Counted from the stretch's first letter, positions 15,957 to 24,693 are shown. The stretch is DNA of 64,000 nt from Microbacterium trichothecenolyticum (GCF_030818955.1 NZ_JAUTBF010000001.1:2294001-2358000), one strand, 5' to 3'. Notes: generated by a model not told the origin, from the letters alone. Program-made: numbers and translations.

Positions 15957-16802
15957 ATGGAGAAATGGATCATTCATCCCGGCGAGACCCGGGTCATCGA
16001 CCTCGAGTCGCTTCGCGAGCTGAAGGTCGGCCTCGTCGGCGGACAGATCGACGTGATCGCCCACGACGAGCCCGACGCGCGCGTCGAGGTGCACCGGGTG
16101 ACTGTCAAAGACCTGCGTATCGAGATGGTCGACGGCCGGCTCGAGATCGACCATCCACAGCTGCGGTGGGACAACTTCCTCGAGGTCTTCCGCAACTTCG
16201 GCGCCGGCGGGCCCAAGGCCGAGATCAGCGTCGCCGTGCCCCGCACCGTCGCCCTCACTCTCGGCGTCGTCAGCGCGAGCGCCCTGGTGTCGGGCCTGCG
16301 CACCGATGCCCGCCTCAACACGGTGTCGGGCGACATCATCGTCGACGGCCTCACCGGCGACGTCACCCTCAACGCCGTCTCGGGCGACGTGCAGGTGCGC
16401 GAGCTCGAGGGCGCGCTCAGCGCCAACAGCGTCTCCGGCGACGTCGCGGTCACCGGCCGCGTGACGAAGGCATCCATCGACACCGTGTCGGGAGCCATGC
16501 TCGTCGACTCGACCGGACCGACGCAGTCGATCTCCCTCAACTCCGTCAACGGCTCCGCCACCGTCCGCCTCGACCGCTCGCTGCCCGCGAACTACGTCTC
16601 GCGCTCGGTCAGCGGCCGCGTGCAGATCGACGGTCAGGTGCGCTCAGGGTCGGGACCCACGAACTACACCGGGTCGACCGGCACCCTCGCCGGGTCGTTC
16701 GTCGACGTGCGCGCCAACACCGTCTCGGGCGAGATCACGGTGCTGCGCCGCGGCATCTCGGGGCTGCGCCCCGAGGAACTCGCCGGAGAGGAGGAGTGGT
16801 GA
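15957..16802 (+). CDS. DUF4097 family beta-strand repeat protein
   Basis: The 281-residue protein has about seven turns of a short repeat, NTVSGDI, NAVSGDV, NSVSGDV, DTVSGAM, NSVNGSA, RSVSGRV, NTVSGEI (about residues 115-265), which should form a right-handed beta-solenoid. There is no signal peptide or membrane helix, so it is probably cytoplasmic. The molecular role of the family is not known; it is often encoded beside PadR regulators or sensor systems. ATG 15957 has GTGAGGAG upstream. Its TGA overlaps the padR ATG by one base. Confidence 0.85.
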   Translation: MEKWIIHPGETRVIDLESLRELKVGLVGGQIDVIAHDEPDARVEVHRVTVKDLRIEMVDGRLEIDHPQLRWDNFLEVFRNFGAGGPKAEISVAVPRTVALTLGVVSASALVSGLRTDARLNTVSGDIIVDGLTGDVTLNAVSGDVQVRELEGALSANSVSGDVAVTGRVTKASIDTVSGAMLVDSTGPTQSISLNSVNGSATVRLDRSLPANYVSRSVSGRVQIDGQVRSGSGPTNYTGSTGTLAGSFVDVRANTVSGEITVLRRGISGLRPEELAGEEEW

Positions 16803-17407
16803 TGAGCCCCGTCTTCTCGCACGGCGACCTGCGCCTGTACATCCTGAGCCTGCTCGACGAAGCCCCGCGCCACGGCTACGACCTCATGCAGGCACTGACC
16901 GATCGCACCGGTGGCACCTACTCGCCCTCCGCCGGCACCATCTACCCCCGCCTGGCCAAGCTCGAGGAGGAGGGGCTGGTGACCAAGACCGTCGACGGCC
17001 GCAAGACCGTCTACGAGATCACGGATGCCGGGCGCACCGAGGTCGCGGACCGCTCCGGCGACCTCGAGGGCATTCGGGCGGGCCTCGCCGACAGCGTGCG
17101 CCTCATCGCCGACGAGGTGCGCGGGAGTGTTCGCGACGCCATGCGGAGCCTGCGCGCCGATCTCGCCGCCGCCGCCCGCGACGAGCGGGATCACTCCCCG
17201 TCCGTCCCCGCCGACGACACTCGCGCCCGCAGCCGTGAGCAGCTCTCCCGCGCCGATGCGGCGATCAACGAGTTCCGCGGCCGGGTACGCTCCGAGCTTC
17301 GCGCGCACGTGGCTCGCGGCGGCGAGCTCGTGGCATCCGGGGTCGACGAGATCGAGGCGGCGCTGCGCCAGGCGTCCGAAGCAGCCTCCCGCGCAATGCG
17401 CGGCTGA
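16802..17407 (+). CDS. PadR family transcriptional regulator
   Basis: The 201-residue regulator has an N-terminal winged helix (about 10-85: LRLYILSLLDEAPRHGYDLMQAL, SAGTIYPRLAKLEEEGLVTK, KTVYEITDAG) and a long charged C-terminal helical region (about 95-200) likely used for dimerisation. It is translated together with the DUF4097 gene. Two ATATATCGCG-like sites in the shared promoter make it a probable autorepressor. The inducer is unknown. Confidence 0.9.
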   Translation: MSPVFSHGDLRLYILSLLDEAPRHGYDLMQALTDRTGGTYSPSAGTIYPRLAKLEEEGLVTKTVDGRKTVYEITDAGRTEVADRSGDLEGIRAGLADSVRLIADEVRGSVRDAMRSLRADLAAAARDERDHSPSVPADDTRARSREQLSRADAAINEFRGRVRSELRAHVARGGELVASGVDEIEAALRQASEAASRAMRG

Positions 17408-17410
17408 GCC

Positions 17411-17926
17411 TCACCCCTCCCAGGGCAGGTGCTCGTCGGGGCCGGCCGGCTCGTCCACGGGAACCACCAGCACCGGACGATGCTGACGGTGGGTCAGCCG
17501 GGCGGCGACGGAACCGGTGAGGAACTCCCGCAACGACTCCCCCAGCCCCCGCTTGCGCGTTCCCACCACCAGCAGCGACGCCCCCACCTCGTCGGCGAGA
17601 CCCATGAGCGCGAGAGCGGGGTCACCGAACACCTGTCGAACGCGCCACGCGGCGGTGCTGCCGGCGAGGGCCGCGTCGGCGGCACGCTGTACCTCTTCGA
17701 GGGCGGCTCGCGCCGCGGCCCCCGCCAGATCGACGGTCGACGGGTGCACGTAGCCGTCGGGGTCCTCGAAGGCCACGAAGCGGGTGGTGTCGACGTGGGC
17801 GACGACGAGTTCGGTGTACGCCAGGGCGGCGTAGCGCGCCGCCTCCTGCACGACGCGGGGAGACTGCCCCGGCACGACCCCCGCGATGACGGGACCGGAT
17901 GCCGCGGGGCGAGGGAGATCGGTCAT
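17411..17926 (-). CDS. universal stress protein (UspA family), single domain
   Basis: The 171-residue protein has one Usp domain: PVIAGVVPGQSPRVVQEAARYA at the front, ELVVAHVDTTRF, and the nucleotide-binding end LLVVGTRKRGLGESLREFLTGSVAARL followed by HRPVLVVPVDEP, which fits the GxxGx(9)GS ATP-binding pattern with small changes. Such proteins help survival under starvation or low oxygen. It converges on the padR gene with only 3 nt between stops. Confidence 0.88.
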   Translation of the reverse strand: MTDLPRPAASGPVIAGVVPGQSPRVVQEAARYAALAYTELVVAHVDTTRFVAFEDPDGYVHPSTVDLAGAAARAALEEVQRAADAALAGSTAAWRVRQVFGDPALALMGLADEVGASLLVVGTRKRGLGESLREFLTGSVAARLTHRQHRPVLVVPVDEPAGPDEHLPWEG

Positions 17927-17960
17927 GCGCGAAGGCCTTTCGTCGGTGCCGTCACGGCGG

Positions 17961-17987
17961 CCGCCCAGCCGCTCGACGGCTGGGCGG
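17961..17987. other. perfect hairpin between the divergent usp and DUF3073 genes
   Basis: CCGCCCAGCCG (17961-17971) and CGGCTGGGCGG (17977-17987) form an 11-bp stem with a 5-nt loop. It lies 35 bp from the usp start and could be a leader structure of usp or a protein-binding site; its role is unknown. Confidence 0.5.
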
Positions 17988-18093
17988 GAAAGCGCCGTGA
18001 TATCCTGGCTGCTACTCTTACCGGCTCGGTCCGGAACCGCAATACGCAGGGCCCAGAGCGCGGCCCTCGACGTCGATCGTGAGGGGGTCTCGC

Positions 18094-18276
18094 ATGGGGC
18101 GTGGCCGTCAGAAGGCGAAGAACACCAAGATCGCCCGTGAGCTGAAGTACGACACCTACTCGGTGAACTACTCGGCTCTCGAGCGCGAGCTGGGCGCACC
18201 CGAATCGGGTGAAGACGCGTACGTCGACAAGTGGGCCGACCAGTACAGCGACGAGTACGAAGACGAGAAGGCGTAA
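18094..18276 (+). CDS. DUF3073 family small protein
   Basis: This 60-residue protein begins MGRGRQKAKNTKIARELKY and ends in an acidic tail (YVDKWADQYSDEYEDEKA), the typical DUF3073 pattern. The family is restricted to actinobacteria and its role is unknown; the basic head suggests contact with RNA or DNA. GAGGGGG lies upstream of the ATG. It stands alone between the divergent usp gene and the convergent MFS gene. Confidence 0.92.
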   Translation: MGRGRQKAKNTKIARELKYDTYSVNYSALERELGAPESGEDAYVDKWADQYSDEYEDEKA

Positions 18277-18287
18277 GCCGCCCGTCG

Positions 18288-19505
18288 TCACCAGGTGCGG
18301 CCGGTGCGCCGTTCCCACGCCTGCTCGATCGTTTCGTTCCGCGAGACGACGACCGCGGCGGGAATGATGCACAGCACCGCTGCGCCGAGCAGGACGATCC
18401 CCGCGGTCCAACCGCCGGTGATCTCGTGCGTGACCCCGATCGCCAGCGGCATGAGCGCGGCGAGCCCGTAACCGACGCTCTGCACGAACCCGCTGAGAGC
18501 AACGGCGGTGTCGTGCGAGCGGGTGCGCATCCCGAACAGCACCAGCACCATCGGGAACATCAGGGGCACGAGTCCGACCAGCACGACCCAGAGGGTCGTT
18601 GCGGCGGCCGGTGCGAGCAGCAGCCCGGCGACTCCGACGAGCCCGCACACGACCGCGACGGCGTAGAACGGCGTCGTCCGACGAACGCGGCTGACGATCA
18701 CCGGCACCACGAGGGCGACGGGCATGCCCATGAACGAGAACAGCGCGAGCAGTCCGCCGGCCTGCACGGCACCCACTCCCGCGACGTCGACGAGCAGGGG
18801 CGGGAGCCAGGCGAACAGCCCGTAGGCGGCAGATGAGTTGACCGCGAACGTGACGACCAGCGCCCAGGTCTGCGGCACCCGCACGACCCTCGCCAGCACC
18901 GACGCACGCGGCTCCTCGATCTCGTCGGCGTGCGACGCGCGAGCGCGCAGCAGCATCGCCACCCAGGGAACGACGGCCGCGACGGCGACCGCCGCCCACA
19001 CCAGGAACGAACCGCGCCAGCCGATCGCCCCCGCGAGAGGGACCGCGACCAGCGGCGGCACGAAGGTCGCGACCGCCATCGTCGAGGAGTACACCGTGGT
19101 CATCAGCCCGATGCGAGACGGGAAGTACTTCTTCACCACGGCCGGGAGCAGCACGTTGGCCACACCGACGGCAGCGAACACACCCGCCGTCGCCGCCAAG
19201 AGCCCGGCCGCCTCGACCGCGACCGCCCGCAGCACGAGCATCGCCGCGGCGAGCGCCGCTGCCACCAGCACCAGACGTTCCAATCCGATACGTCGCTCGA
19301 TGGACGGGGCGAACATCCCCGCCAGCGCGAACGCCGCCGGCGGTGCCATGCCGATGAGCCCGACGACGGCGGCCGGCACGTCGAAGTCGCGTTGGATCGC
19401 CGTCAACAGCGGCGACAGCGACGCGACCGCGATGCGCAGCGTCAATGCGAGCAGGACGACGGCGGCCGCAGCGAGCGCGACCATCCCCGCCCCGCGGCGG
19501 GTCAA
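18288..19505 (-). CDS. MFS transporter, CynX/NimT-like
   Basis: The 405-residue protein has twelve predicted helices and resembles the cyanate/nitroimidazole transporter group (RIAVASLSPLLTAIQRDFDVPAAVVGLIGMAPP, LLPAVVKKYFPSRIGLMTTVYSS, MRTRSHDTAVALSGFVQSVGYGLAALMPLAIG). Substrate unknown. A TTG at 19505 overlaps the purF stop (TTGA) with AGGAG close by; an internal ATG at 19484 is the alternative. Position after purM-purF suggests co-transcription with purine synthesis genes, so a nucleobase-related substrate is possible but unproven. Confidence 0.82.
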   Translation of the reverse strand: MTRRGAGMVALAAAAVVLLALTLRIAVASLSPLLTAIQRDFDVPAAVVGLIGMAPPAAFALAGMFAPSIERRIGLERLVLVAAALAAAMLVLRAVAVEAAGLLAATAGVFAAVGVANVLLPAVVKKYFPSRIGLMTTVYSSTMAVATFVPPLVAVPLAGAIGWRGSFLVWAAVAVAAVVPWVAMLLRARASHADEIEEPRASVLARVVRVPQTWALVVTFAVNSSAAYGLFAWLPPLLVDVAGVGAVQAGGLLALFSFMGMPVALVVPVIVSRVRRTTPFYAVAVVCGLVGVAGLLLAPAAATTLWVVLVGLVPLMFPMVLVLFGMRTRSHDTAVALSGFVQSVGYGLAALMPLAIGVTHEITGGWTAGIVLLGAAVLCIIPAAVVVSRNETIEQAWERRTGRTW

Positions 19506-20977
19506 GACTCCTGGCTGCCCTCGACCCAGGCGAGGTACTCCTCCGACACGGTGCCGGTGACGTAGCGACCGTCGAAGCAGCTCATGTCGAGGTCGACCAG
19601 GTCGGTTCCCTCCATGATGGCGGCCTTGAGATCCTCGACCTCCTGGTACACCAGGTAGTCGCAGCCCAGCTCTTCGGCGATCTCGGGGATCGTGCGGCCG
19701 TGGGCGACGAGCTCGTGGCGCGAGGGCATGTTGATGCCGTACACGTGGGGAAAGCGCACGGGAGGTGCGGCGGAGGCGAACGTCACGCTCTTGGCCCCGG
19801 CATCCCGAGCCATCTGGATGATCTCGCGGCTGGTCGTACCGCGCACGATCGAGTCATCGACGAGCAGGACGTTCTTGCCCTGGAACTCCGTCGACATGGC
19901 GTTCAGCTTCTGACGCACGCTCTTCTTGCGCACCGCCTGGCCCGGCATGATGAAGGTGCGACCGACGTAGCGGTTCTTGTAGAAGCCCTCGCGGTACTCG
20001 ATGCCGAGCTTGCGGGCCACCTGCATCGCCGCCGGGCGCGCGGAGTCGGGGATCGGCATGACCACGTCGATCGACCCCGCCGGGGTGTACTTGGCGACCG
20101 TGTCGGCCAGGCGCTCGCCCATGCGCAAGCGCGTCTCGTACACCGAGACGCCGTTCATGACCGAGTCGGGACGGGCGAGGTAGACGTACTCGAACGAACA
20201 CGGCGCGAGCGTCGGGTTCACCGCGCACTGCTGCGCGTGCAGCGTGCCGTCGAGGCTGATGAACACGGCCTCTCCGGGCTCGATGTCGCGGACGACCTCG
20301 AAGCCGGCGTTCTCGAGCACGAGAGACTCGGATGCCACGATGTACTCGTCGCGCGGCTCGCCGCCGGGCACCTGGGCCGCGGGGCGCTTTCCGAGGATCA
20401 GGGGACGGATGCCGAACGGGTCGCGGAAGGCGAGCAGACCGTAGCCGGCGATGAGGGCGATCGAGGCGTAGGAGCCCTCGACGCGCTCGTGCACGCGGCC
20501 GACCGCGCGGAACACCTGTGCGGGGTCGAGGTCGGGTCCGGTGATCTCGGACTGCAGCTCGGAGCCGAGGATGTTCACAAGCAGCTCGGTGTCGCTGCTG
20601 GTGTTGAGGTGACGACGGTCCTTGCTGAACAGCTCGCGGGTGAGCTCGCGCGTGTTCGTCAGGTTGCCGTTGTGCACGAGCACGATGCCGTAGGGCGCGT
20701 TGACGTAGAAGGGCTGTGCCTCTTCCTCGTTCGACGCGGTGCCCTTGGTGGCGTAGCGCACGTGCCCGAGGCCGATGTCGCCGAGGAGGGCCCGCATGTC
20801 GCGGGTGCGGAACGCCTCGCGCACCTGACCCCGGGCCTTGTGGATGTGGAAGACGCCGCTGGACTCCGCCGTGGCCATACCCGTGGAGTCCTGTCCCCGG
20901 TGCTGGAGGAGGAGGAGCGCGTCGTAGATCTCCTGATTGACCGGGCCCTGCCCGGCCATGCCGACGATGCCGCACAT
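19502..20977 (-). CDS. purF: amidophosphoribosyltransferase
   Basis: PurF makes 5-phosphoribosylamine from PRPP and glutamine, the first committed step of purine synthesis. The 491-residue protein starts MCGIVGMAGQG, with the catalytic Cys2 of the N-terminal nucleophile domain and no propeptide. YDALLLLQHRGQDSTGM and NGNLTNTRELT are glutaminase-site motifs, and NVLLVDDSIVRGTTSREI (about residue 360) is the PRPP-binding loop. It follows purM with a 6-nt gap on the same strand. Confidence 0.98.
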   Translation of the reverse strand: MCGIVGMAGQGPVNQEIYDALLLLQHRGQDSTGMATAESSGVFHIHKARGQVREAFRTRDMRALLGDIGLGHVRYATKGTASNEEEAQPFYVNAPYGIVLVHNGNLTNTRELTRELFSKDRRHLNTSSDTELLVNILGSELQSEITGPDLDPAQVFRAVGRVHERVEGSYASIALIAGYGLLAFRDPFGIRPLILGKRPAAQVPGGEPRDEYIVASESLVLENAGFEVVRDIEPGEAVFISLDGTLHAQQCAVNPTLAPCSFEYVYLARPDSVMNGVSVYETRLRMGERLADTVAKYTPAGSIDVVMPIPDSARPAAMQVARKLGIEYREGFYKNRYVGRTFIMPGQAVRKKSVRQKLNAMSTEFQGKNVLLVDDSIVRGTTSREIIQMARDAGAKSVTFASAAPPVRFPHVYGINMPSRHELVAHGRTIPEIAEELGCDYLVYQEVEDLKAAIMEGTDLVDLDMSCFDGRYVTGTVSEEYLAWVEGSQES

Positions 20978-20983
20978 GGGGTG

Positions 20984-22126
20984 TTACTTCGCTCCGTTCG
21001 CCGGGGTCCCGGCATCCGCGTAGGTTCCGACCAGGCGCACGGCGCCCCCGTCGACGCCCTTCGCGCCCTGTTCGTAGTCGCCCTCGGGGCGGATGTCATC
21101 GCGCACGACACCGACCTGCCAGGTCGCGATGCCGTCGGCCTGCAGCGCCGCGATCGCGGCATCCGCGATCTCGGGGGCGACGACGGCGAGGAAGCCGATG
21201 CCGAGGTTCCAGGTGCCCTCGGTCGCGGTCAGCTCGAGGCCGCCGAGATCGGCGAGCACGCGGAACACCGGCGAGGGGCTCCATGTCGAGCGGTCGACAT
21301 CGACCCACGTATTCTGCGGCAGCACGCGCGCGAGGTTGGCCGCGATGCCGCCACCGGTGACGTGGCTGAGCGAGTGGATGCCGGTGCCCACGGCCTCGTC
21401 GTCGAGCAGGCGCAGCAGCGGCGAGGTGTACAGGCGCGTGGGCTCGAGCAGCGCTTCGCCCCAGGTGCCGCCGAGGTCGGCGGAGAGGGAGCCGTAGGCG
21501 ATGCCCGCGCCCGTGATGATGTGGCGAACGAGCGAGTAGCCGTTGGAGTGCAGGCCGCTGGAGGCCAGCGCCAGCACCACGTCGCCGCTCTTGACCCGGT
21601 CAGCACCCAGCACGCGGTCGGCCTCGACCACGCCGGTCGCCGCTCCCGCGACGTCGTAGTCGTCGATGCCGAGCAGACCCGGGTGTTCGGCGGTCTCGCC
21701 ACCGACCAGCGCGGTGCCGGTGGCAGAGCACCCGCGCGCGATGCCGGCGACGATGTCGGCGATGCGCTGCGGCACGACCTTGCCGCACGCGATGTAGTCG
21801 GTCATGAAGAGCGGACGAGCGCCCACCACGACGATGTCGTCGACGACCATGCCGACGAGGTCTTCGCCGATGGTGTCGTGCTTGTCGATCGCCTGGGCGA
21901 TGGCGACCTTCGTGCCGACGCCGTCGGTGCTCGTCGCGAGCAGCGGCTTGGCGTAATCGCGCAGAGCGGAGGCGTCGAAGAGACCGGCGAAGCCGCCCAC
22001 GCCACCGAGCACCTCGGGTCCGTGGGTACGGCGCACGGCCGACTTCATCAGTTCGACGGCGAGATCTCCGGCGGCGGTGTCGACGCCTGCGACGGAGTAC
22101 GGGTTTTCGTGGGGAGCTGAGGCCAC
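20984..22126 (-). CDS. purM: phosphoribosylformylglycinamidine cyclo-ligase (AIR synthetase)
   Basis: PurM closes the imidazole ring of aminoimidazole ribotide using ATP. The 380-residue protein shows STDGVGTKVAIA, MVVDDIVVVGARPLFMTDYI, GGETAEHPG and ALASSGLHSNGYSLVR, all family signatures. The GTG at 22126 is set by the start MASAPHENPYSVAGVD and by a -10 hexamer ending 6 nt upstream (leaderless). purM is the first gene of the purM-purF-MFS unit, and a G-rich tract lies directly upstream. Confidence 0.98.
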   Translation of the reverse strand: MASAPHENPYSVAGVDTAAGDLAVELMKSAVRRTHGPEVLGGVGGFAGLFDASALRDYAKPLLATSTDGVGTKVAIAQAIDKHDTIGEDLVGMVVDDIVVVGARPLFMTDYIACGKVVPQRIADIVAGIARGCSATGTALVGGETAEHPGLLGIDDYDVAGAATGVVEADRVLGADRVKSGDVVLALASSGLHSNGYSLVRHIITGAGIAYGSLSADLGGTWGEALLEPTRLYTSPLLRLLDDEAVGTGIHSLSHVTGGGIAANLARVLPQNTWVDVDRSTWSPSPVFRVLADLGGLELTATEGTWNLGIGFLAVVAPEIADAAIAALQADGIATWQVGVVRDDIRPEGDYEQGAKGVDGGAVRLVGTYADAGTPANGAK

Positions 22127-22138
22127 CGCAACAGACTA
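22127..22138 (-). promoter_or_regulatory. leaderless -10 element of purM
   Basis: On the minus strand TAGTCT (22138-22133) is followed by GTTGCG and then the GTG start codon. No Shine-Dalgarno sequence is present. Confidence 0.75.
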
Positions 22139-22179
22139 CCCGGGGTGGGCCCGCGCGCGTCGCGCGGGGTCGTCGACCG

Positions 22180-22303
22180 GGCGGGCGGGGCGCGCGGGGC
22201 GCGGGGCGCGGGGCGCGCGGGGTGCGGGGCGGGGGGCGGGGGGCGCGGGGCGCGGGGCGCGTCGCGCGGGCCCGGGCGTGCGGGGCGGGGCGCGGGGCGC
22301 GGC
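22180..22303. repeat. G-rich low-complexity tract
   Basis: About 120 bp consist almost only of GGGGCGC / GGGGC units on the plus strand, with many runs of four to six G. It has strong G-quadruplex potential and begins about 40 bp upstream of the purM -10. No gene is supported here. Confidence 0.8.
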
Positions 22304-22391
22304 GGGACGAGCGGAGGATCGGGGACGCGGGGAGGAGCATCTCGCGCGAAGCATCCTCCGCCCGTCCCTCAGCCTCCGCTCGTCACGCCGC
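22299..22391. repeat. palindromic repeat, family A, copy 1
   Basis: A 93-bp imperfect palindrome. The left arm begins GCGGCGGGACGAGCGGAGG and the right arm ends CCTCCGCTCGTCACGCCGC. The same layout, with closely related sequence, recurs at 22497-22589. Confidence 0.85.
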
Positions 22392-22496
22392 GCGCCGGCG
22401 GCGGCACTTCGCGGCACAGCGGCAACGCGCGGCAGGGCGGCAAGGCGGGGCGCGGCGGCAGCAGCCCGGGGCGCGGCGGGCTCAGGTGTCGCCGGC

Positions 22497-22589
22497 GCAG
22501 CGGGACGAGCGGAGGATCGGGGATGAGGGGAGGACTGATGCGCTCGAAGCATCCTCCGCCCGTCCCTCAGCCTCCGCTCGTCACGCCGC
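22497..22589. repeat. palindromic repeat, family A, copy 2
   Basis: Also 93 bp and nearly identical to copy 1 in both arms; differences cluster in the central loop. It ends 22 bp before the stop of the DUF559 gene. Confidence 0.85.
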
Positions 22590-22610
22590 CTGCGCCACTT
22601 CGTCGCCCGG

Positions 22611-23459
22611 TCATCGCTTACGCGCGAGGTGCAGGCCCTGCGCGATAGCGCGCGAGATCAGATACTGCACGCTCGGCCAGTCGTCGACGATCTGGCGATA
22701 GCCGACGCGGATCACGTGATACCCGTTGAGCGTGAGGAGGGCGTCGTGACGGATGTCTTCGGCCCGTTGCTCGCCCACGTGATGCGCGCCGTCGATCTGC
22801 AGGACGAGCCTTTCGCCGATCAGCAGGTCGACGCGGTGACCGTGGAGAAAGGCCTGCGGCAGAAGGCGCACCTTCATCCACCGAAGACGGAAGATCACGA
22901 TGCTCTCCAGGCCGGAGTCGGCGAAGGGCTGCACCTCGTCGAGGAGCGACCGAGCGCGGCCGGGCAAGGCCAGGCGGGAGAGCGACTCGGCGGATGCCAT
23001 CTGCTTGTTGAGTGCCGATTCCCAGACGATCACGGCCTCTTCGCGGGGTATGCACGTAGCGACGAGGACGAGCACGTTCTCCACCGAGTCCACCAGCGCA
23101 TCGGGATGCCGCGGCACGACGGGATGCGCTCGGTGAACGCGCGTACCGGCCGCCACCTCCACGCGACCGGCGTGCGGCGACGCCGCGACGTGCGCCCCGC
23201 GGGGCCGGGCGACCCAGAGGCCGAGATGTTCGGCAGCGCTCAGACAGGAGACCACGACGCCCCCGCGAGCGGCCGCGCGCAGCGACGCATCGGCATCCGG
23301 TAAGGCGAGCCACGACCGGCGGATACGAAGAAGCCGCCCCGCAGCGACGGCGTCCGCAACCGCTCGCCAGGACAGCCCCTCGTCCTTCAACCGCACGCTG
23401 CGGACGACCCCGCCTGCCCCTCGAACGAACTCGACCGGATCAGACGGGAGGGATGCCAT
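22611..23459 (-). CDS. AbiEi-like N-terminus with DUF559/Vsr-like endonuclease domain
   Basis: The 282-residue protein has an N-terminal winged-helix-like part (DEGLSWRAVADAVAAGRLLRIRRSWLALPDAD) as in AbiEi-type proteins. Its C-terminal domain (about 185-280: GHRVDLLIGERLVLQIDGAHH, RAEDIRHDALLTLNGYHVIRVGYRQI) is of the DUF559 class, related to Vsr and PD-(D/E)XK nucleases. The acidic residues Asp in VDLLI and Asp in QIDG are kept, but the usual Glu before IDG is Gln. ATG 23459 (MASLPSDPVEF) fits the family start. Palindromic repeats lie on both sides. Function unproven; such genes are common in Microbacteriaceae. Confidence 0.75.
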   Translation of the reverse strand: MASLPSDPVEFVRGAGGVVRSVRLKDEGLSWRAVADAVAAGRLLRIRRSWLALPDADASLRAAARGGVVVSCLSAAEHLGLWVARPRGAHVAASPHAGRVEVAAGTRVHRAHPVVPRHPDALVDSVENVLVLVATCIPREEAVIVWESALNKQMASAESLSRLALPGRARSLLDEVQPFADSGLESIVIFRLRWMKVRLLPQAFLHGHRVDLLIGERLVLQIDGAHHVGEQRAEDIRHDALLTLNGYHVIRVGYRQIVDDWPSVQYLISRAIAQGLHLARKR

Positions 23460-23568
23460 GAGCACAGCGTCGCGGAGAGTCGGCCTCTCTCGGGCGGGCC
23501 GTCGAGTGAATGGGGAGAACGACTCCGAAGCAGACGTTGTGCAGGAGGGGCAGCCCCTCGGTCGGCCG

Positions 23569-23651
23569 GTGACGGGCGGAGGATGAGGGACGAACGGAGG
23601 ACAGCACGACCGGACAGACCCTCCGCTCGTCCCTCGCCCTCCACTCATCAC
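23569..23651. repeat. palindromic repeat, family A, copy 3 (diverged)
   Basis: GTGACGGGCGGAGG at 23569 and the complementary right arm ending ACTCATCAC at 23651 match over 26 of 32 positions. The left arm matches the right arm of copies 1 and 2 read on the other strand. It lies about 110 bp upstream of the DUF559 gene start. Confidence 0.75.
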
Positions 23652-23730
23652 GGCCGCGCCGCCGAGCAACCCGCACACCGGGTGTCACACACGCGGCGCA
23701 AGGCCCATCGCCCGGCCCGCGCCCCGTCTT

Positions 23731-23742
23731 TACAATGACGCC
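23731..23742 (+). promoter_or_regulatory. leaderless -10 element of the 23743 gene
   Basis: TACAAT (23731-23736) plus GACGCC leads straight into ATG 23743; this is the best -10 match of the leaderless set. Confidence 0.75.
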
Positions 23743-24354
23743 ATGACGGGCGGCCAGCCGGAGTGGGTGATCCGCGAGGACGCGGCGAAGTCGGTGCTGG
23801 TCGCGCTGTATCTGCGGCAGGTGCTCGGCATCCGCTCACCGGAGGAGCTCCCCGCTCTGCGCCGCGTGCCGCCGCCGGTCGTCCGAGACGAGACGGATGC
23901 CGCGCACGCGCAACTCGAACGCGAGTGGCGCGTCTTCTGGGCGATGGCCGTCGAGCCTCAGGCGCATCCCTCGCCGGTGCCGCTGGAGCTCGTCGACGGT
24001 TTCGAGGGCCTCGTCGCACGGCCGGTGGACGGCGCGGACGCACTGCGGCGCGCCATCTCCTCGCATGCCGACGACGCCGTCGACTTCGCCCGGCTCGCGC
24101 ACGACCGCTATGCACGGGAGTCGGCCGCGCGGCCGGGGGTGTCGTACCGGGCCTACGCGAGCGCAATCGCCGCGCACGAGAGGGCGGTGGGCCGCCGGGC
24201 GCACTCCTTCGAGCTGAACGTGCAGGTGCTGCCGCTGGCTCAGCGCGGGGTGTGGTGGATCGGATCGCTCACGGTGGCCGTCACCGATGGCCTGCGCGGT
24301 GACGTGGCGGCGTTCGACTCCGCGATCCACCCGATCATCGCGGAGCTCGCCTGA
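23743..24354 (+). CDS. conserved hypothetical protein
   Basis: I do not recognise this 203-residue protein. It has no signal peptide or membrane segment. The middle is rich in Ala, Asp and Arg, with hydrophobic patches EWRVFWAMAVEPQAH, VPLELVDGFEGLVARPVDG and ELNVQVLPLAQRGVWWIGSLTVAVTDGLRGD, suggesting a globular alpha/beta fold. The strong -10 (TACAAT) 6 nt before ATG indicates a leaderless mRNA. Codon use is like the neighbours. It converges on the next gene with a 3-nt gap between the stops. Confidence 0.75.
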   Translation: MTGGQPEWVIREDAAKSVLVALYLRQVLGIRSPEELPALRRVPPPVVRDETDAAHAQLEREWRVFWAMAVEPQAHPSPVPLELVDGFEGLVARPVDGADALRRAISSHADDAVDFARLAHDRYARESAARPGVSYRAYASAIAAHERAVGRRAHSFELNVQVLPLAQRGVWWIGSLTVAVTDGLRGDVAAFDSAIHPIIAELA

Positions 24355-24357
24355 GGC

Positions 24358-24693
24358 TCAGACCTCGTGCTGCTCGTGGTCGACGATGACCTGCCGCGTG
24401 CGCCGGCCGAGCACCCGCTCGAACACCAGCGCCACGATGGCGGCCAGGGCCACACCGGCGACGACGCAGATGAGAGCGGTGAAGGCGAACACCTGCAGCT
24501 CCGAGTACACGACCTGCGTGTAGGGGCTGACGTCGGTGCCGTCGATGGCGACCGTGAGCACGAGGGCGACGAGGATGCCGAGGAACGCACCCGCCGCGAG
24601 GAAGACGCCGTACTTGGGCGCGCGGCGCACCGTCGCCCTCTCGATGCCATCGCGGATGTACATCGGTCGTTCGGGAACGGGCTGCTCGACCAT
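24358..24693 (-). CDS. small membrane protein, two helices
   Basis: The 111-residue protein has two membrane segments (about 30-52 and 68-98), a basic N-terminal region (ERPMYIRDGIERATVRRAPKYG) and an ERVLGRRTRQVIVDHEQHEV tail. The family is common in Microbacteriaceae next to purine genes, but I know of no function. The start ATG has GAGAAT ending 6 nt upstream, so a leaderless mRNA is possible; GGGAG further upstream could instead serve as ribosome-binding site. Confidence 0.75.
   Translation of the reverse strand: MVEQPVPERPMYIRDGIERATVRRAPKYGVFLAAGAFLGILVALVLTVAIDGTDVSPYTQVVYSELQVFAFTALICVVAGVALAAIVALVFERVLGRRTRQVIVDHEQHEV

Noticed and set aside
22140..22610. Several open frames through the G-rich tract and palindromes
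   Set aside because: They encode only Gly/Arg/Ala/Pro strings and depend on the repeat composition.
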